This document shows positions 1-8,621 of a stretch of 23,990 bases of DNA, in pieces. This DNA comes from Bacteroidales bacterium (GTDB taxonomy: Bacteria > Bacteroidota > Bacteroidia > Bacteroidales > Bacteroidaceae). Every line of letters starts with the position of its first letter. The stretch's first letter is position 1. The stretch covers positions 1 through 23,990 of the forward strand of contig SFFY01000037.1 of the NCBI GenBank assembly GCA_004556745.1, given 5' to 3'. The notes beneath the pieces are model-generated. The model was given only the letters and a program-made list of their open reading frames with translations. It did not search any database and had not been told where the DNA came from. Made by a program: the position numbers and the translations under genes.

Positions 1-8
1 CAAATCTT

Positions 9-236
9 ATTATCCCCAAGCAATTTTTTCCTTTCCCCTTGAAAGTTTTCACTATCTTATAAGATGTTTTTGTTACAAACTTTGTAACACGTATTACAAA
101 GTTTGTAACATGTGTTAGAAAGTTTGTAACATGTATTACAAAGTTTGTAACAAAAACTTTCTTATAGGAAAGGAAAAAATATCAGGCAGAAAGAAAAAAA
201 TATCACGGAGAAAAGAAAAAATATCTCCGTGACAGT
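9..236. repeat. 21-bp-period palindromic repeat array, left copy
   Basis: Four units of the form TTACAAAGTTTGTAAC start at 73, 94, 115 and 136, exactly 21 bp apart, separated by 5-nt spacers (acgta, atgtg, atgta). Each unit is an inverted repeat. The lattice continues after a gap with AATATC in purine-rich surroundings at 178, 199 and 220, again exactly 21 bp apart and in phase with the first set (136 + 42 = 178). Upstream, ATTATC at 9 and ACTATC at 51 are 42 bp apart. No open reading frame here looks real. A second copy with the same architecture lies at the other end of the window. The function is unknown; repeated protein-binding sites on one helix face is an inference. Confidence 0.9.
203..232. 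repeat. Hairpin at the distal edge of the left array
   Basis: TCACGGAGA (203-211) and TCTCCGTGA (224-232) form a perfect 9-bp stem around a 12-nt A-rich loop. The right arm continues into an 11-mer, CTCCGTGACAG (226-236), that recurs at 23818-23828 in the right copy of the array. There is no T-run, so it is not a typical terminator. Confidence 0.7.
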
Positions 237-394
237 CGCGGCGGTCATGGGTAATGGGCATCGGCCGCCCGCATTCATTTCCCCGCTCCCTGTTTCAATT
301 CGTCCCAAAAACATACAAAACGTTAAGGAAATCCTGCATAAACATTCCAAAATAGCAGAAAAATCAAATTTTTGCGGAAATAATGCCATATTTA

Positions 395-426
395 TTTGGT
401 CAGGTTAAAAATATTTTACAAATTTG
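395..426 (+). promoter_or_regulatory. Candidate Bacteroidetes promoter
   Basis: TTTG at 395-398 lies 20 nt upstream of CAAATTTG (419-426). This fits the Bacteroidetes sigma-ABfr pattern TTTG-N19-21-TAnnTTTG with one mismatch in the -7 box. It sits about 80 nt before the start codon at 505, leaving an A/T-rich leader. It would drive the first secreted-protein gene. Confidence 0.45.
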
Positions 427-504
427 CCGCAGACGAAAACTATTGCTTGCATTTCTCTCTGCCGATAGAGTGGCAATTTTATCAACCGAAATACATATAT
501 ATTT

Positions 505-2277
505 ATGAAATATTCTTTACGCTCCTTATTCCTTGCATTTTTCATGTCGGTAGCCGCGCTCGCCTTTGCGCAGACTTCTATTCACTTAGGCTATTGCTCC
601 GACGAAATCCCCGCAAATCATCAGTCGGCCGTGCTTAGCGATGCCATTTCCGCTCGCTTCCGTGCCGCTGCCGTGATACCCGCCGCACGCCTCAAAGCGC
701 TGGCTGGGGCAAAGGTGACGAAAATCAGAGTGGGTTGCCCCGAGGGCATGACCAACTGGTACGTCACGCTGCGCACCTCGCTCGAAGGCACTGCCGCCAC
801 TAAGAGTGTGGACCTGCCCACGACGGTCGAGGGCTGGAATGAGGCGGAGCTTAAAGAGCCTTACGTGATTACGGGTGAAACAGACCTCGTGCTCTATTAC
901 GCCGGTACGCTCCCCGCGGGCGAGGGCTTGGTGCTCGGCGATAAGAAAAACCCCAACGGCTTTTATATAAACTATTCCTCCGAATGGATAGACGCTTCGG
1001 CTTTGGGCTGGAACGCCCTGTGCCTGCAGGCTGTGGTAGAGGTGGAAGGTGAAGTGCCAGCCAACGACCTCGCCGTCGAGAACATCGCGTTTGAAAGTGC
1101 TTTTGCCAAAATCGGCGAGGGTGCGAACGCCACCGTTCGCATAGCCAACTACGGTTTCGCCGATGCCCCCGCGCCCGTGCTGCACTACGTGGCAGGCGCT
1201 GGCGAACCGGCGCAGATGGCGCTCGAAGGCACGATTGCCGTGGGCGAATATAAAGAGGTGAATATTCAGCTGCCTACCGCCTCATGCACCGAAGGTTTCA
1301 ACGACGTGCGTTGCTGGATTGACAGCGACGATGCTGTGAAGGAAAACAACGAACTCTCCCAGCAGTTGGCCTGCTATGTCAATGCCTATCCGCGCCGCAC
1401 GCTTATCGAGCATTTCACTACGCTCGCCTGCGTGAATTGCCCCTATGGCGATGCCACGCTCCGCGCCGTCGTGTCGGGCAGAGAGGATTACGTCTGGGTG
1501 GCCCACCACGTGGGCTATCGCGAAGACGAGCTGACGGTTCAGGACTCATATAACGTTTCAGGCATCAACGGCGTAAGCTCTGCGCCCATGGCGGCGTTCG
1601 ACCGCACCGTGCTGCCGTTCAGCAACGGCAGTTCCGCTCCTGGCGGCGGCATCGGCTACATGAACCCTTCCGAAGGTAAGGCCGCCCTGCTGCCGTGCTT
1701 CAACTACTGCGCCGAGACGCCGGCGTTCGTGAGCGTGGACATCAATGCTGCCTTCGATGCCGCCACCCGCACGCTGACCGCCACGGTGAGCGGCGAGCGC
1801 AACGGCCTGCTCAACCTTTTCTATCCCGAAGCCAACCTCACCGTGCAGCTGGTGGAAGATGCCGTGGAAACCATCGGCAAGCAGACGGGCAGCGGCTCGC
1901 AGATACACGACCACGTGTACCGCGTTTCGCTCACGCCCTCGCTGGGCGAACCCATTGAGTGGCAGGGCGATGCTTACAGCCAAAGCTTCACGGCTGCCGT
2001 TCCCGAAACATGGAACGAGGGCAACCTCCGCGTCGTGGCCTTCGTGAACCGTCCTTACAAGAACAGCGACTGCACCAATATCCAGGTGCTCAACGCCAAC
2101 GACCTGCGTCTCTCCACGCTCGACGGCATAGACAATATTAATATAGATCGCTCCGCTGCTTCGCGCCGCGAGTATTTCAACCTCCAAGGCCAGCGCATCG
2201 CCGCCCCGCAAAAGGGCATCTATATAGAGAAAATCACCACGGCGGAAGGCACGCTTTGCGTGAAGCGCGTAAAGTAG
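505..2277 (+). CDS. Secreted Omp28/CARDB-like protein with C-terminal sorting-type tail
   Basis: 590 residues. Residues 1-22 are a signal peptide ending AFA before Q23, so the protein is exported. Residues ~187-290 read as a CARDB-like beta-sandwich (NDLAVENIAF...). Around 300-375 there is a thioredoxin-like segment with IEHFTTLACVNC (C309xxC312) followed by WVAHHVGY, the pattern of the Omp28-related outer-membrane protein family. The last ~40 residues (RREYFNLQGQRI...) match the tail of the next gene and resemble a type IX-secretion-type C-terminal domain, which suggests surface attachment or secretion. The ATG at 505 is chosen because it directly begins the signal peptide. The next gene lies 120 bp downstream on the same strand. 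No enzymatic role can be assigned, and whether the CxxC is redox-active is unknown. Nearby long ORFs on the other strand are shadows of this GC-rich gene. Confidence 0.85.
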   Translation: MKYSLRSLFLAFFMSVAALAFAQTSIHLGYCSDEIPANHQSAVLSDAISARFRAAAVIPAARLKALAGAKVTKIRVGCPEGMTNWYVTLRTSLEGTAATKSVDLPTTVEGWNEAELKEPYVITGETDLVLYYAGTLPAGEGLVLGDKKNPNGFYINYSSEWIDASALGWNALCLQAVVEVEGEVPANDLAVENIAFESAFAKIGEGANATVRIANYGFADAPAPVLHYVAGAGEPAQMALEGTIAVGEYKEVNIQLPTASCTEGFNDVRCWIDSDDAVKENNELSQQLACYVNAYPRRTLIEHFTTLACVNCPYGDATLRAVVSGREDYVWVAHHVGYREDELTVQDSYNVSGINGVSSAPMAAFDRTVLPFSNGSSAPGGGIGYMNPSEGKAALLPCFNYCAETPAFVSVDINAAFDAATRTLTATVSGERNGLLNLFYPEANLTVQLVEDAVETIGKQTGSGSQIHDHVYRVSLTPSLGEPIEWQGDAYSQSFTAAVPETWNEGNLRVVAFVNRPYKNSDCTNIQVLNANDLRLSTLDGIDNINIDRSAASRREYFNLQGQRIAAPQKGIYIEKITTAEGTLCVKRVK

Positions 2278-2397
2278 GGGGGCGCAAAGGCATACACCCG
2301 CGTGCGCCGAATGAAACTGCCAATCAGGCAAGAAGAAATTAGAAATAGGTATTAATATATAAGGATAACTTTTTTGTTTCACTAAAATCAGTAGATT

Positions 2398-4122
2398 ATG
2401 AAGAAAACTTTACTCTCTCTGGCTTGCGTGCTGCTGGGCGGCACTATGGCTTACGCGCAAGAGACTGCCGAAGTGGGCCACGTGTATCAGGGCGTGACTT
2501 ACAACAACTGCTCGCCTAACGGCAAGTGGCTCGTGGCAAATCAGGAAACGTCCGTTTACATCTACGATGTGGCTACCGGCACGAACTACGACTTTGCTGA
2601 TGAAACCTACACCAAAGTTTATTTCGCCGGCTATGGTCATAGCGTTACCGACAACGGTATGGTTTGCGGTATGGCTCAGGAGTCTTCCGAATCCAATGCC
2701 GCTTACTTCAAAGACGGCGCATGGGTGGTTCTGCCCCAGCTCTCCGGCGCGTTGACCGGTTTCAATAGTGCCAATGCCTGCACGCCCGACGGCTCTGTTA
2801 TATGCGGCAGCCTCGGTAGCGACGGCGCAGACATGAGCACCAGCGACCGCCTGATGCTTTACCCCGTGGTGTGGACGCTCAACGCTGACGGCGTGTACGT
2901 TTGCCAGGAACTGCCGCATCCCACAAAGGATTTCACCGGCCGCGTGCCGCAGTACATCACAGCTATGGACATCAGCGCAGACGGTAACACGATTGTCGGC
3001 CAGATGGTTGACTACTCCGGTTTCTACATTGTTCCTATCCTCTACACCCGCAACGCCGAGGGCGCTTGGAGTTACCAGCTCCTTGCCGAGGATCAGGTTT
3101 ACGACAAAGAAAAGGCTGCCAATCTGCCCGAATGGGTAGAACAGCCCGTACAGCCCAAGGCCGAAGATTACATGTCGGCTGCCGACGTTGATGCCTACAA
3201 CGCCGCTGTTGAAGCTTACAACGAGGCTTATCAGCGTTGCGTTGCAGGCGACCTCGACTGGTCCGAACTGCCCGAATATCCTGAAAAGGGTTTTTATATC
3301 AGCGACGAGACGCAGGCTGCCGCTTTTGATGCCGCTGTTGCGAAGTACAAGGAAGACAATGCAGCTTGGTATGCCGCTTTCGAGGCTTTCGATGAAGCCC
3401 TCACAGAAGTGACTACGGGCAAGAGCTTTGAGTTCAACTCAATTCACATCACCCCCAACGGCAAGTACATTCTCACCGACCTCAAAGAGCCGGATCCCGA
3501 TCCAGATCCCATGGCATGGTTCCCCGAATCTATCTACACAAACTGCGTGTTTGATCTCACTAAGGTTGACACCCCCATGCTCACCACCAACTCCAACATG
3601 CTCTCTACGGGCATCCTGGACAATGGTTTCTTCGTTGTGGCTGCTCCCAAGAGCGACTATGCCCGCTCGAGCTACGTGGCCACCCCGGGGTCTAACCATC
3701 TGACACCCATCGCCGACTGGTGCAAGGCAAGCGGCAACACCGCAGCAGGTGAGTATATCACCTCCGAAATGCTCTTCGACTTGATTAACTACGTATGGGA
3801 CGAAGCGTCTGAGAGCTATGTCGAAGAAACCGTTAGCGACAGTCTTATCACCGGCACGGGCATCTTCTCTGCCGACGGCAAGACCTTCGTTACTTGGCTG
3901 CAAGACCCCGGCACCAACGAGTACGTTACTTACACCGTAAACCTTGAGAACAGCGTGCTCAACGGCATTCAGAGCGTGAAGCACAGCGCAACCGAGCAGA
4001 ACGTGCTCCGCCGCGAATACTACAACGTTCAGGGCCAGCGCATCGCAGCTCCTATCCAGGGCGTTTACTTCGAAAAGATCATCACCGCCGACGGTGTAAT
4101 CACCAAGAAACACCTCAAATAA
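2398..4122 (+). CDS. Secreted propeller-like protein with C-terminal sorting-type tail
   Basis: 574 residues. The signal peptide is MKKTLLSLACVLLGGTMAYA, cleaved before Q21. Short recurring motifs of the type 'SPNGKWLVA', 'TPDGSVICG', 'SADGNTIVG', 'TPNGKYILT' and 'SADGKTFVT' look like blades of a beta-propeller or a HAF/WD-type repeat. A charged, probably helical insertion (~residues 230-345, rich in A, E, Y and D) interrupts them. Residues ~535-574 (RREYYNVQGQRI...) are clearly related to the tail of the preceding protein. The two genes are co-oriented, 120 bp apart, and end at the strong terminator at 4152, so they may be co-transcribed. The likely location is the cell surface or outside the cell. 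No specific ligand or activity is recognised. Confidence 0.82.
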   Translation: MKKTLLSLACVLLGGTMAYAQETAEVGHVYQGVTYNNCSPNGKWLVANQETSVYIYDVATGTNYDFADETYTKVYFAGYGHSVTDNGMVCGMAQESSESNAAYFKDGAWVVLPQLSGALTGFNSANACTPDGSVICGSLGSDGADMSTSDRLMLYPVVWTLNADGVYVCQELPHPTKDFTGRVPQYITAMDISADGNTIVGQMVDYSGFYIVPILYTRNAEGAWSYQLLAEDQVYDKEKAANLPEWVEQPVQPKAEDYMSAADVDAYNAAVEAYNEAYQRCVAGDLDWSELPEYPEKGFYISDETQAAAFDAAVAKYKEDNAAWYAAFEAFDEALTEVTTGKSFEFNSIHITPNGKYILTDLKEPDPDPDPMAWFPESIYTNCVFDLTKVDTPMLTTNSNMLSTGILDNGFFVVAAPKSDYARSSYVATPGSNHLTPIADWCKASGNTAAGEYITSEMLFDLINYVWDEASESYVEETVSDSLITGTGIFSADGKTFVTWLQDPGTNEYVTYTVNLENSVLNGIQSVKHSATEQNVLRREYYNVQGQRIAAPIQGVYFEKIITADGVITKKHLK

Positions 4123-4151
4123 GCGTTTCTTGAAAAAGCATAATCAAAAAA

Positions 4152-4190
4152 ATCCCCGCAGGTTCAGCGAAGAACCTGCGGGGATTTTTG
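4152..4190. terminator. Bidirectional Rho-independent terminator
   Basis: ATCCCCGCAGGTTC (4152-4165) and GAACCTGCGGGGAT (4172-4185) form a perfect 14-bp stem with loop AGCGAA. A T-run follows on the plus strand and an A-run precedes it, so it can end both the plus-strand secreted-protein genes and the convergent minus-strand ATPase gene. Confidence 0.93.
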
Positions 4191-4198
4191 CGTGGGGG

Positions 4199-5359
4199 CT
4201 ATAGAGAACAGAAATTGCGATAGTTGAGCAGCGCGATGTCGGCAGCGGCATTCTCCATATTGCCGGCATACACGACGGCACGCTTGGAGACGGGCGTGGT
4301 GAGCAGGGAGCCGCTCTTTTTAAGCACGTCCTCAAACGAGGGCGCGTAAGTCTGCGACGATTTAATCTCTATGGCTTTCAGCTCGCCCGCCTCGCGGATA
4401 AGGAGGTCTATCTCATTGCCCTTTGCATCACGGAAAAAGAAGATGTTGCTTTCTTTTCCCTTATTGTAGCGTTGCTTGAGGGCTTCCATCACAATGAGGT
4501 TTTCAAAAAGATGTCCGCGCATCTTGTCGCGAGATAGCTGTTCGGGGCTTTCGATGTCCAGCAGATGGCACGCCAGCCCCGTGTCGCAGAAATATAATTT
4601 CGGACTTTTGGTCAGTCGCTTGCGGGAGTTCTCGCTCCAAGGCTGCAAGCGCATGATGATGTAAGAAGCCTCAAGCACCGAAACCCAAGCATTGATTGTG
4701 TTTGAGGCTACGCCCACCTCGCCTGCCAGTTCCGAGGCATTGAATATAGAACCGATGCGGGCGGCGCAAAGGCGCAAGAAAGTGTGAAACTGCGACAGAT
4801 TGTTGATATTGATAAGCTGGCGCAAATCTTTGTCGATATACGTCTTCGTGTAAGCCGGATACAGGTATTTCGCCACGTTCTTTCCGGCACAGACAGCAGG
4901 GAAGCAGCCGTTGTAGATAATCTCGTCGAGCGTTTTCTCTGCATACGCCTCCTTCGCTTCGGAAAGCGACATCGGCAGCAGTTCAAACACGCCCGCCCTG
5001 CCTGCCAGGGACTGCGAAACCGTTTTCAGCAGCAAAAAGTTTGAACTTCCCGAAAGCACAAAACGCCTTTCGGGACGGTCGTCAACAATTCCCTGAATAT
5101 ACGACAGCAGCGCCGGCACGCGCTGAACCTCGTCGATAATCATGCCCTCGTTAGTCTGATTGAGAAAACCTAAGGGGTCGTTTTGCGCCATAGACCTAAC
5201 GTCGTAGTCTTCAAGCGTGAAGCGCCGATAACCGTTGAAAATATGCTTTATCAGCGTGCTCTTGCCCGACTGACGGGGCCCCGTGACGCATAGCACGGGG
5301 AAGTATTGAGACGCATCGAGCAACGTTGCCGCCAAATCCCTTTCAATAAAGTCAAACAT
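4199..5359 (-). CDS. AAA_14/DUF4143 family ATPase
   Basis: 386 residues from the ATG at 5359; a TTG four codons further upstream is possible but falls inside the upstream inverted repeat. Walker A is GPRQSGKST (27-35) and Walker B is MIIDEVQ (73-79). LSGSS (102-106) fits sensor 1, and SLAGRAGVFELLPMSLSE (117-134) is the typical AAA_14 segment. A helix-turn-helix-like stretch (~205-226) is followed by the DUF4143 domain, which carries a PD-(D/E)xK-like set: FEN (285-287), NEIDLL (D318) and EIK (331-333). Family members are abundant stand-alone ATPases in Bacteroidetes with no settled cellular role; a DNA-binding or nuclease function is only inferred. It converges on the secreted-protein genes at the shared terminator and is probably monocistronic. 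A distant family member is encoded at 19560. Confidence 0.9.
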   Translation of the reverse strand: MFDFIERDLAATLLDASQYFPVLCVTGPRQSGKSTLIKHIFNGYRRFTLEDYDVRSMAQNDPLGFLNQTNEGMIIDEVQRVPALLSYIQGIVDDRPERRFVLSGSSNFLLLKTVSQSLAGRAGVFELLPMSLSEAKEAYAEKTLDEIIYNGCFPAVCAGKNVAKYLYPAYTKTYIDKDLRQLININNLSQFHTFLRLCAARIGSIFNASELAGEVGVASNTINAWVSVLEASYIIMRLQPWSENSRKRLTKSPKLYFCDTGLACHLLDIESPEQLSRDKMRGHLFENLIVMEALKQRYNKGKESNIFFFRDAKGNEIDLLIREAGELKAIEIKSSQTYAPSFEDVLKKSGSLLTTPVSKRAVVYAGNMENAAADIALLNYRNFCSL

Positions 5360-5404
5360 ATATTGGTGCAAATTTGAAATCCGATTGCAAATTTACACCA
5401 ATAT
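5360..5404 (-). promoter_or_regulatory. 17-bp inverted repeat overlapping the ATPase promoter and start
   Basis: The arms 5360-5376 and 5388-5404 are complementary at 16 of 17 positions, with an 11-bp spacer. The repeat abuts the ATG at 5359. The right arm contains, on the minus strand, TAAATTTG (5395-5388), a match to the -7 box TAnnTTTG; I find no convincing -33 box. The position suggests an operator for a repressor, possibly the product itself, or an RNA hairpin in the leader. Confidence 0.7.
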
Positions 5405-5471
5405 AATCAAATGCGCTAATAATCAAGATGTTTTTGTATCGTATAAATGAGATTTTGATAAAAAAACTTCT

Positions 5472-6794
5472 TTACTTATACCTCACCCACTTAATCATTT
5501 CCTTCACCGTGGGCTTTTTGCCGTACATAAGGATGCCGACGCGATAGATCTTCGCGCTGAGCCATACGAAGCCGAGGGCGGTGGCGTAGAGCAGGCCTAC
5601 GGAGAGCAATTCCTGCCAAAGGGGCACGCCGAAAGGTATGCGCACCATCATCACAATGGGAGCGGTGAGGGGGAAGAGGGATGCCCAGAAAGCCAAGGGG
5701 CCGTCGGTGTTTTGTGCGCTGCCCATGGCGGCGTAGAGCGCGAAGACCATGATGAGCATCACGGGCATGATGAACTGCGAGCTGTCTTCCTGCTCGTTCA
5801 CGCTGGCGCCCACGGCGGCGAAGAAGGAGGCGTAGAGCAGATAGCCGCCGATGAAGTAGAGCACGAAGAGCACGCCGAGTTCCAGATAAGGAAGGTTAAG
5901 CAGTGCCGCAACCAGGCCGTCGCCCTCTGAAGCGGCGGCTATCGCTGCCGCGCTGCCGGTGACGTCTTGACCCATCATGGCACTGCCCGCAGCGGCATCG
6001 GTCACGGCCGGGGCGCCGAAGCACACGGAGACCACGGTGAGGATAATGGCCAGCATACTGCCCCAGATGGCAAGTTGCAGGAAGCCCACGAGGGCGATGC
6101 CGATAATCTTGCCCATCATCAGCTGGAACGGCTTGACGCTCGAAATCATCAGTTCCACGATGCGGTTGGTCTTTTCCTCCATCACGCTCTGCATCACCAT
6201 ACTGCCATAGCTGAGCACGAACATATAGATGAGGAAGGTGAAGATAAAGCCTGCCGCCATGGCGATTTCCGTGCTCGACCCCGTCTCGTTGCCCTCTGCC
6301 GTGCGCTTGACGGTAGATATCTCAAAGTCCTGCTGGATGTCGTTGATGATTTGCTCCAATCCCTCAATGCCCGTGGCGGCGAGGCGGTCGCGCCGCACCT
6401 GTTCGTTGAGCACGTTGGTGGCGTAGCTGAGGAGGTCGGCGGGCACTTCGCGCCGCGAATAGATGCGCACCTGCTTGGGGTTTTCGGTAAGGTTGCCCGT
6501 TATGGCAATCACGGCCTCCACTTCCGTCGAGTCGGAATAGTAGGCGGCGTTGTTGTAGTCGGCAACGGGGAGATAATGGTAAGAGGCATCGTCCTTGAAG
6601 AGCGCGACATACTGCCCGGTGCTGTCGTAGATGCCCACGCTTTTCTGCTCGTCGCTTTTAATCATGGAGAGCCAGATGGGCACGAATACAAGCGCCGCAA
6701 AGATAAATGGCATGAGTATGGTGAGCAGGATAAAGGACTTTTTGCGCACGCGCGTCATGAACTCGCGCTTGATTATGATATATATTTTAGACAT
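5472..6794 (-). CDS. ABC-2 type transporter permease, NatB-like
   Basis: About 440 residues from MSKIYIIIKREF. An in-frame ATG 13 codons upstream (6833) gives an atypical, non-family N-terminus, so the internal start is preferred. An N-terminal TM helix (ILLTILMPFIFAALVFVPIW) is followed by a ~145-residue extracytoplasmic domain and then about five TM helices. EEKTNRIVELMISSVKPFQL between TM2 and TM3 is the hallmark of the NatB/YhaP ABC-2 permease family. It forms the membrane half of the exporter whose ATPase is encoded just upstream (60-bp gap). Homologues are annotated as Na+ efflux or drug/lipid exporters; the substrate here cannot be told from sequence. Confidence 0.9.
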   Translation of the reverse strand: MSKIYIIIKREFMTRVRKKSFILLTILMPFIFAALVFVPIWLSMIKSDEQKSVGIYDSTGQYVALFKDDASYHYLPVADYNNAAYYSDSTEVEAVIAITGNLTENPKQVRIYSRREVPADLLSYATNVLNEQVRRDRLAATGIEGLEQIINDIQQDFEISTVKRTAEGNETGSSTEIAMAAGFIFTFLIYMFVLSYGSMVMQSVMEEKTNRIVELMISSVKPFQLMMGKIIGIALVGFLQLAIWGSMLAIILTVVSVCFGAPAVTDAAAGSAMMGQDVTGSAAAIAAASEGDGLVAALLNLPYLELGVLFVLYFIGGYLLYASFFAAVGASVNEQEDSSQFIMPVMLIMVFALYAAMGSAQNTDGPLAFWASLFPLTAPIVMMVRIPFGVPLWQELLSVGLLYATALGFVWLSAKIYRVGILMYGKKPTVKEMIKWVRYK

Positions 6795-6854
6795 ATATTT
6801 AAGATGTGTGGCAGGGCTAAGGCACTCGCCCAATTGGTTTTTTAGAGAAAAATA

Positions 6855-7772
6855 TCAATGTCCCACTACGCGCAGGAATATTTCCTGCATCGAGGGCATC
6901 TGCTCGCAGAAGGAGCGCACCTCCGTGCGGTCGGCAATGGCACGGATAATGTCCGAGCCGGTTGCGGTGGCTGTTGACTTGCGCAGCAGGTAGCGGTGGA
7001 AACCGCCGGCCTGGCTGTGGTCGGCTATCTCGAAGAGGGCGGGTTCGGCGGCGAGGTCGCCGGTGCGCGTGATCAGCTCGAATACGCCCGTGCGGAACTG
7101 CTCCTTAACGTCGGCCACCGTGCCCGAGAGTACCACTTTGGAGTTGTTGATGAGGGCGATGTCGTCGCAGACCTCCTCGACCGACGACATGTTGTGCGTT
7201 GAGAAGATGACGGTGTGCCCCTCGTCGCGCAGTTTCAGAATTTCCTTCTTCAGAAGTTCGGCGTTCACGGGGTCGAAGCCCGAGAACGGCTCGTCGAAGA
7301 TGAGCAGGGGCGGGCGGTGGAGCACAGTGATGACAAACTGCACCTTTTGCTGCATGCCTTTCGAGAGTTCCTCGAGCTTCTTGTTCCACCAGGGCATGAT
7401 GCCAAACGTTTCAAACCACACCTTGAGGCGGCTCTTCGCCTCGGCGTAGGAGAGGCCTTTGAGTTGTGCGAGGTAAATGGCCTGCTCGCCCACCTTCATC
7501 TTTTTGTAAAGCCCGCGCTCTTCGGGCAGGTAGCCGATGCGCCGCACGTCGTCGGGGCTGAATGCGTGCCCGTCAAACGTGATTTCGCCACTATCGGGGG
7601 CGGTGATGCGGTTGATGATGCGTATAAGCGTGGTCTTGCCTGCACCGTTAGGGCCGAGCAGGCCGAACACTTTGCCGCGCGGCACGCTGATGCTCACGTC
7701 GTCGAGCGCGGTGTGCTCCGCGTAGCGTTTCACGATGTGCGAAGCAGAAAGGAAAATATCTTGTGTAGGCAT
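6855..7772 (-). CDS. ABC transporter ATP-binding protein, NatA-like
   Basis: 305 residues. Walker A is GPNGAGKT (40-47), the signature is LSKGMQQK (136-143), Walker B is LLIFDEP (156-162) and the switch histidine is in STHN (H193). The Q-loop region reads YLPEERGLY (81-89), typical of the NatA/EcsA-like group that pairs with ABC-2 permeases. The C-terminal ~80 residues form the accessory domain of that group. It is cytoplasmic and energises the permease encoded immediately downstream. The gene follows lpxH by 57 bp on the same strand, so co-transcription with the upstream genes is plausible. Confidence 0.93.
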   Translation of the reverse strand: MPTQDIFLSASHIVKRYAEHTALDDVSISVPRGKVFGLLGPNGAGKTTLIRIINRITAPDSGEITFDGHAFSPDDVRRIGYLPEERGLYKKMKVGEQAIYLAQLKGLSYAEAKSRLKVWFETFGIMPWWNKKLEELSKGMQQKVQFVITVLHRPPLLIFDEPFSGFDPVNAELLKKEILKLRDEGHTVIFSTHNMSSVEEVCDDIALINNSKVVLSGTVADVKEQFRTGVFELITRTGDLAAEPALFEIADHSQAGGFHRYLLRKSTATATGSDIIRAIADRTEVRSFCEQMPSMQEIFLRVVGH

Positions 7773-7829
7773 TATATATTATATGTGTATGCGTGGAACT
7801 TATGTCTTGTATATGAAAATAGCAAACGG

Positions 7830-8594
7830 TTACGGCTGAGTTTCGCCTTCGACGAAATCTTCGAGGAAGAGATGCTCGCCGTCGAACACGGCGTAAGTAT
7901 AGCGCGTAATCCAGTCGCCGAGTATCACGAGGCGCGTGGTGCGGGCCAGCATCAGGTCGAGGTCGATATGCCTGTGCCCGAAAAGGAAGAAGTTCACGTC
8001 GGGGTGCGTTTTGAGATAGTCTTTCGCAAACACCACGAGTTCTTCCTTTTCCTCGCCCATATAGTCAGGCTCTTTGCCATCGGGCCGCTTCATGCGCGAG
8101 CGGCGCGCCCATTCCAGTCCGAACGCCATGCCCCAGCGCGGATGCAGCGAGGCGAAGAGGGCGCGGCACACCTTGTTGTGGAACATTGCGCGGAGAAACT
8201 TGAACTTGCGGTCGCTGCTTCCCAAGCCGTCGCCGTGGGCGAGGTAGAAGAGCTGCCCGTAGAGGTCCACCATCAGGCTGTCCCTGTGCACCGTCATGCC
8301 ACATTCCTTTTGGAAATAGTCGTGCACCCAAAGGTCGTGGTTGCCCGTGAAGAAGTGCACCTCGACGCCCATGTCCGTCAGTTCGCTGATTTTGCCGAGC
8401 AGGCGCGTGTAGCCTTTCGGCACCACGGTGCGGTATTCGTGCCAGAAGTCGAACATGTCGCCCAGCAGGTACACGGCGGCAGCCTTGTGCTTGATGCTAT
8501 CGAGGAAATTCACGAGGCGGCGCTCCTGCGTGCGGCGGTGCGGAATGGCAAGGCTGCCCAAATGCGCGTCGGAAAGGAAATAGATGTTCTTCAT
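7830..8594 (-). CDS. lpxH: UDP-2,3-diacylglucosamine diphosphatase, LpxH-like
   Basis: 254 residues, close to the ~240 of E. coli LpxH. The calcineurin-like metallophosphoesterase motifs are all present: SDAH (D9, H11), LLGDMFDFW (D46, D49), GNHD (84-87), HGDG (H120) and GHRH (206-209). These bind the dimetal centre that hydrolyses UDP-2,3-diacylglucosamine to lipid X in lipid A synthesis, on the cytoplasmic face of the inner membrane. The aromatic/basic stretch at ~140-172 corresponds to the lid insertion of the family. The gene sits 27 bp downstream of the DUF59 gene and 57 bp upstream of the ABC ATPase gene. A generic metallophosphoesterase role is the alternative, but the motif set and length favour LpxH. 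Confidence 0.85.
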   Translation of the reverse strand: MKNIYFLSDAHLGSLAIPHRRTQERRLVNFLDSIKHKAAAVYLLGDMFDFWHEYRTVVPKGYTRLLGKISELTDMGVEVHFFTGNHDLWVHDYFQKECGMTVHRDSLMVDLYGQLFYLAHGDGLGSSDRKFKFLRAMFHNKVCRALFASLHPRWGMAFGLEWARRSRMKRPDGKEPDYMGEEKEELVVFAKDYLKTHPDVNFFLFGHRHIDLDLMLARTTRLVILGDWITRYTYAVFDGEHLFLEDFVEGETQP

Positions 8595-8621
8595 GTTTTG
8601 TAAGTCAATTAAGGTAACGCC

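Noticed and set aside
73..151. Left array as a CRISPR
   Set aside because: Spacers are 5 nt, units are palindromic at 16 bp, and there are no cas genes; it is a tandem palindrome array.
2281..2308. GGCGCA...TGCGCC hairpin after the first secreted-protein gene as a terminator
   Set aside because: Only a 6-bp stem with a 16-nt loop and no T-run; read-through to the next gene is as likely.
7215..8603. 462-codon plus-strand frame across lpxH and the ABC ATPase gene
   Set aside because: It spans two well-supported minus-strand genes and their gap; its composition is typical of the complement of GC-rich codons.
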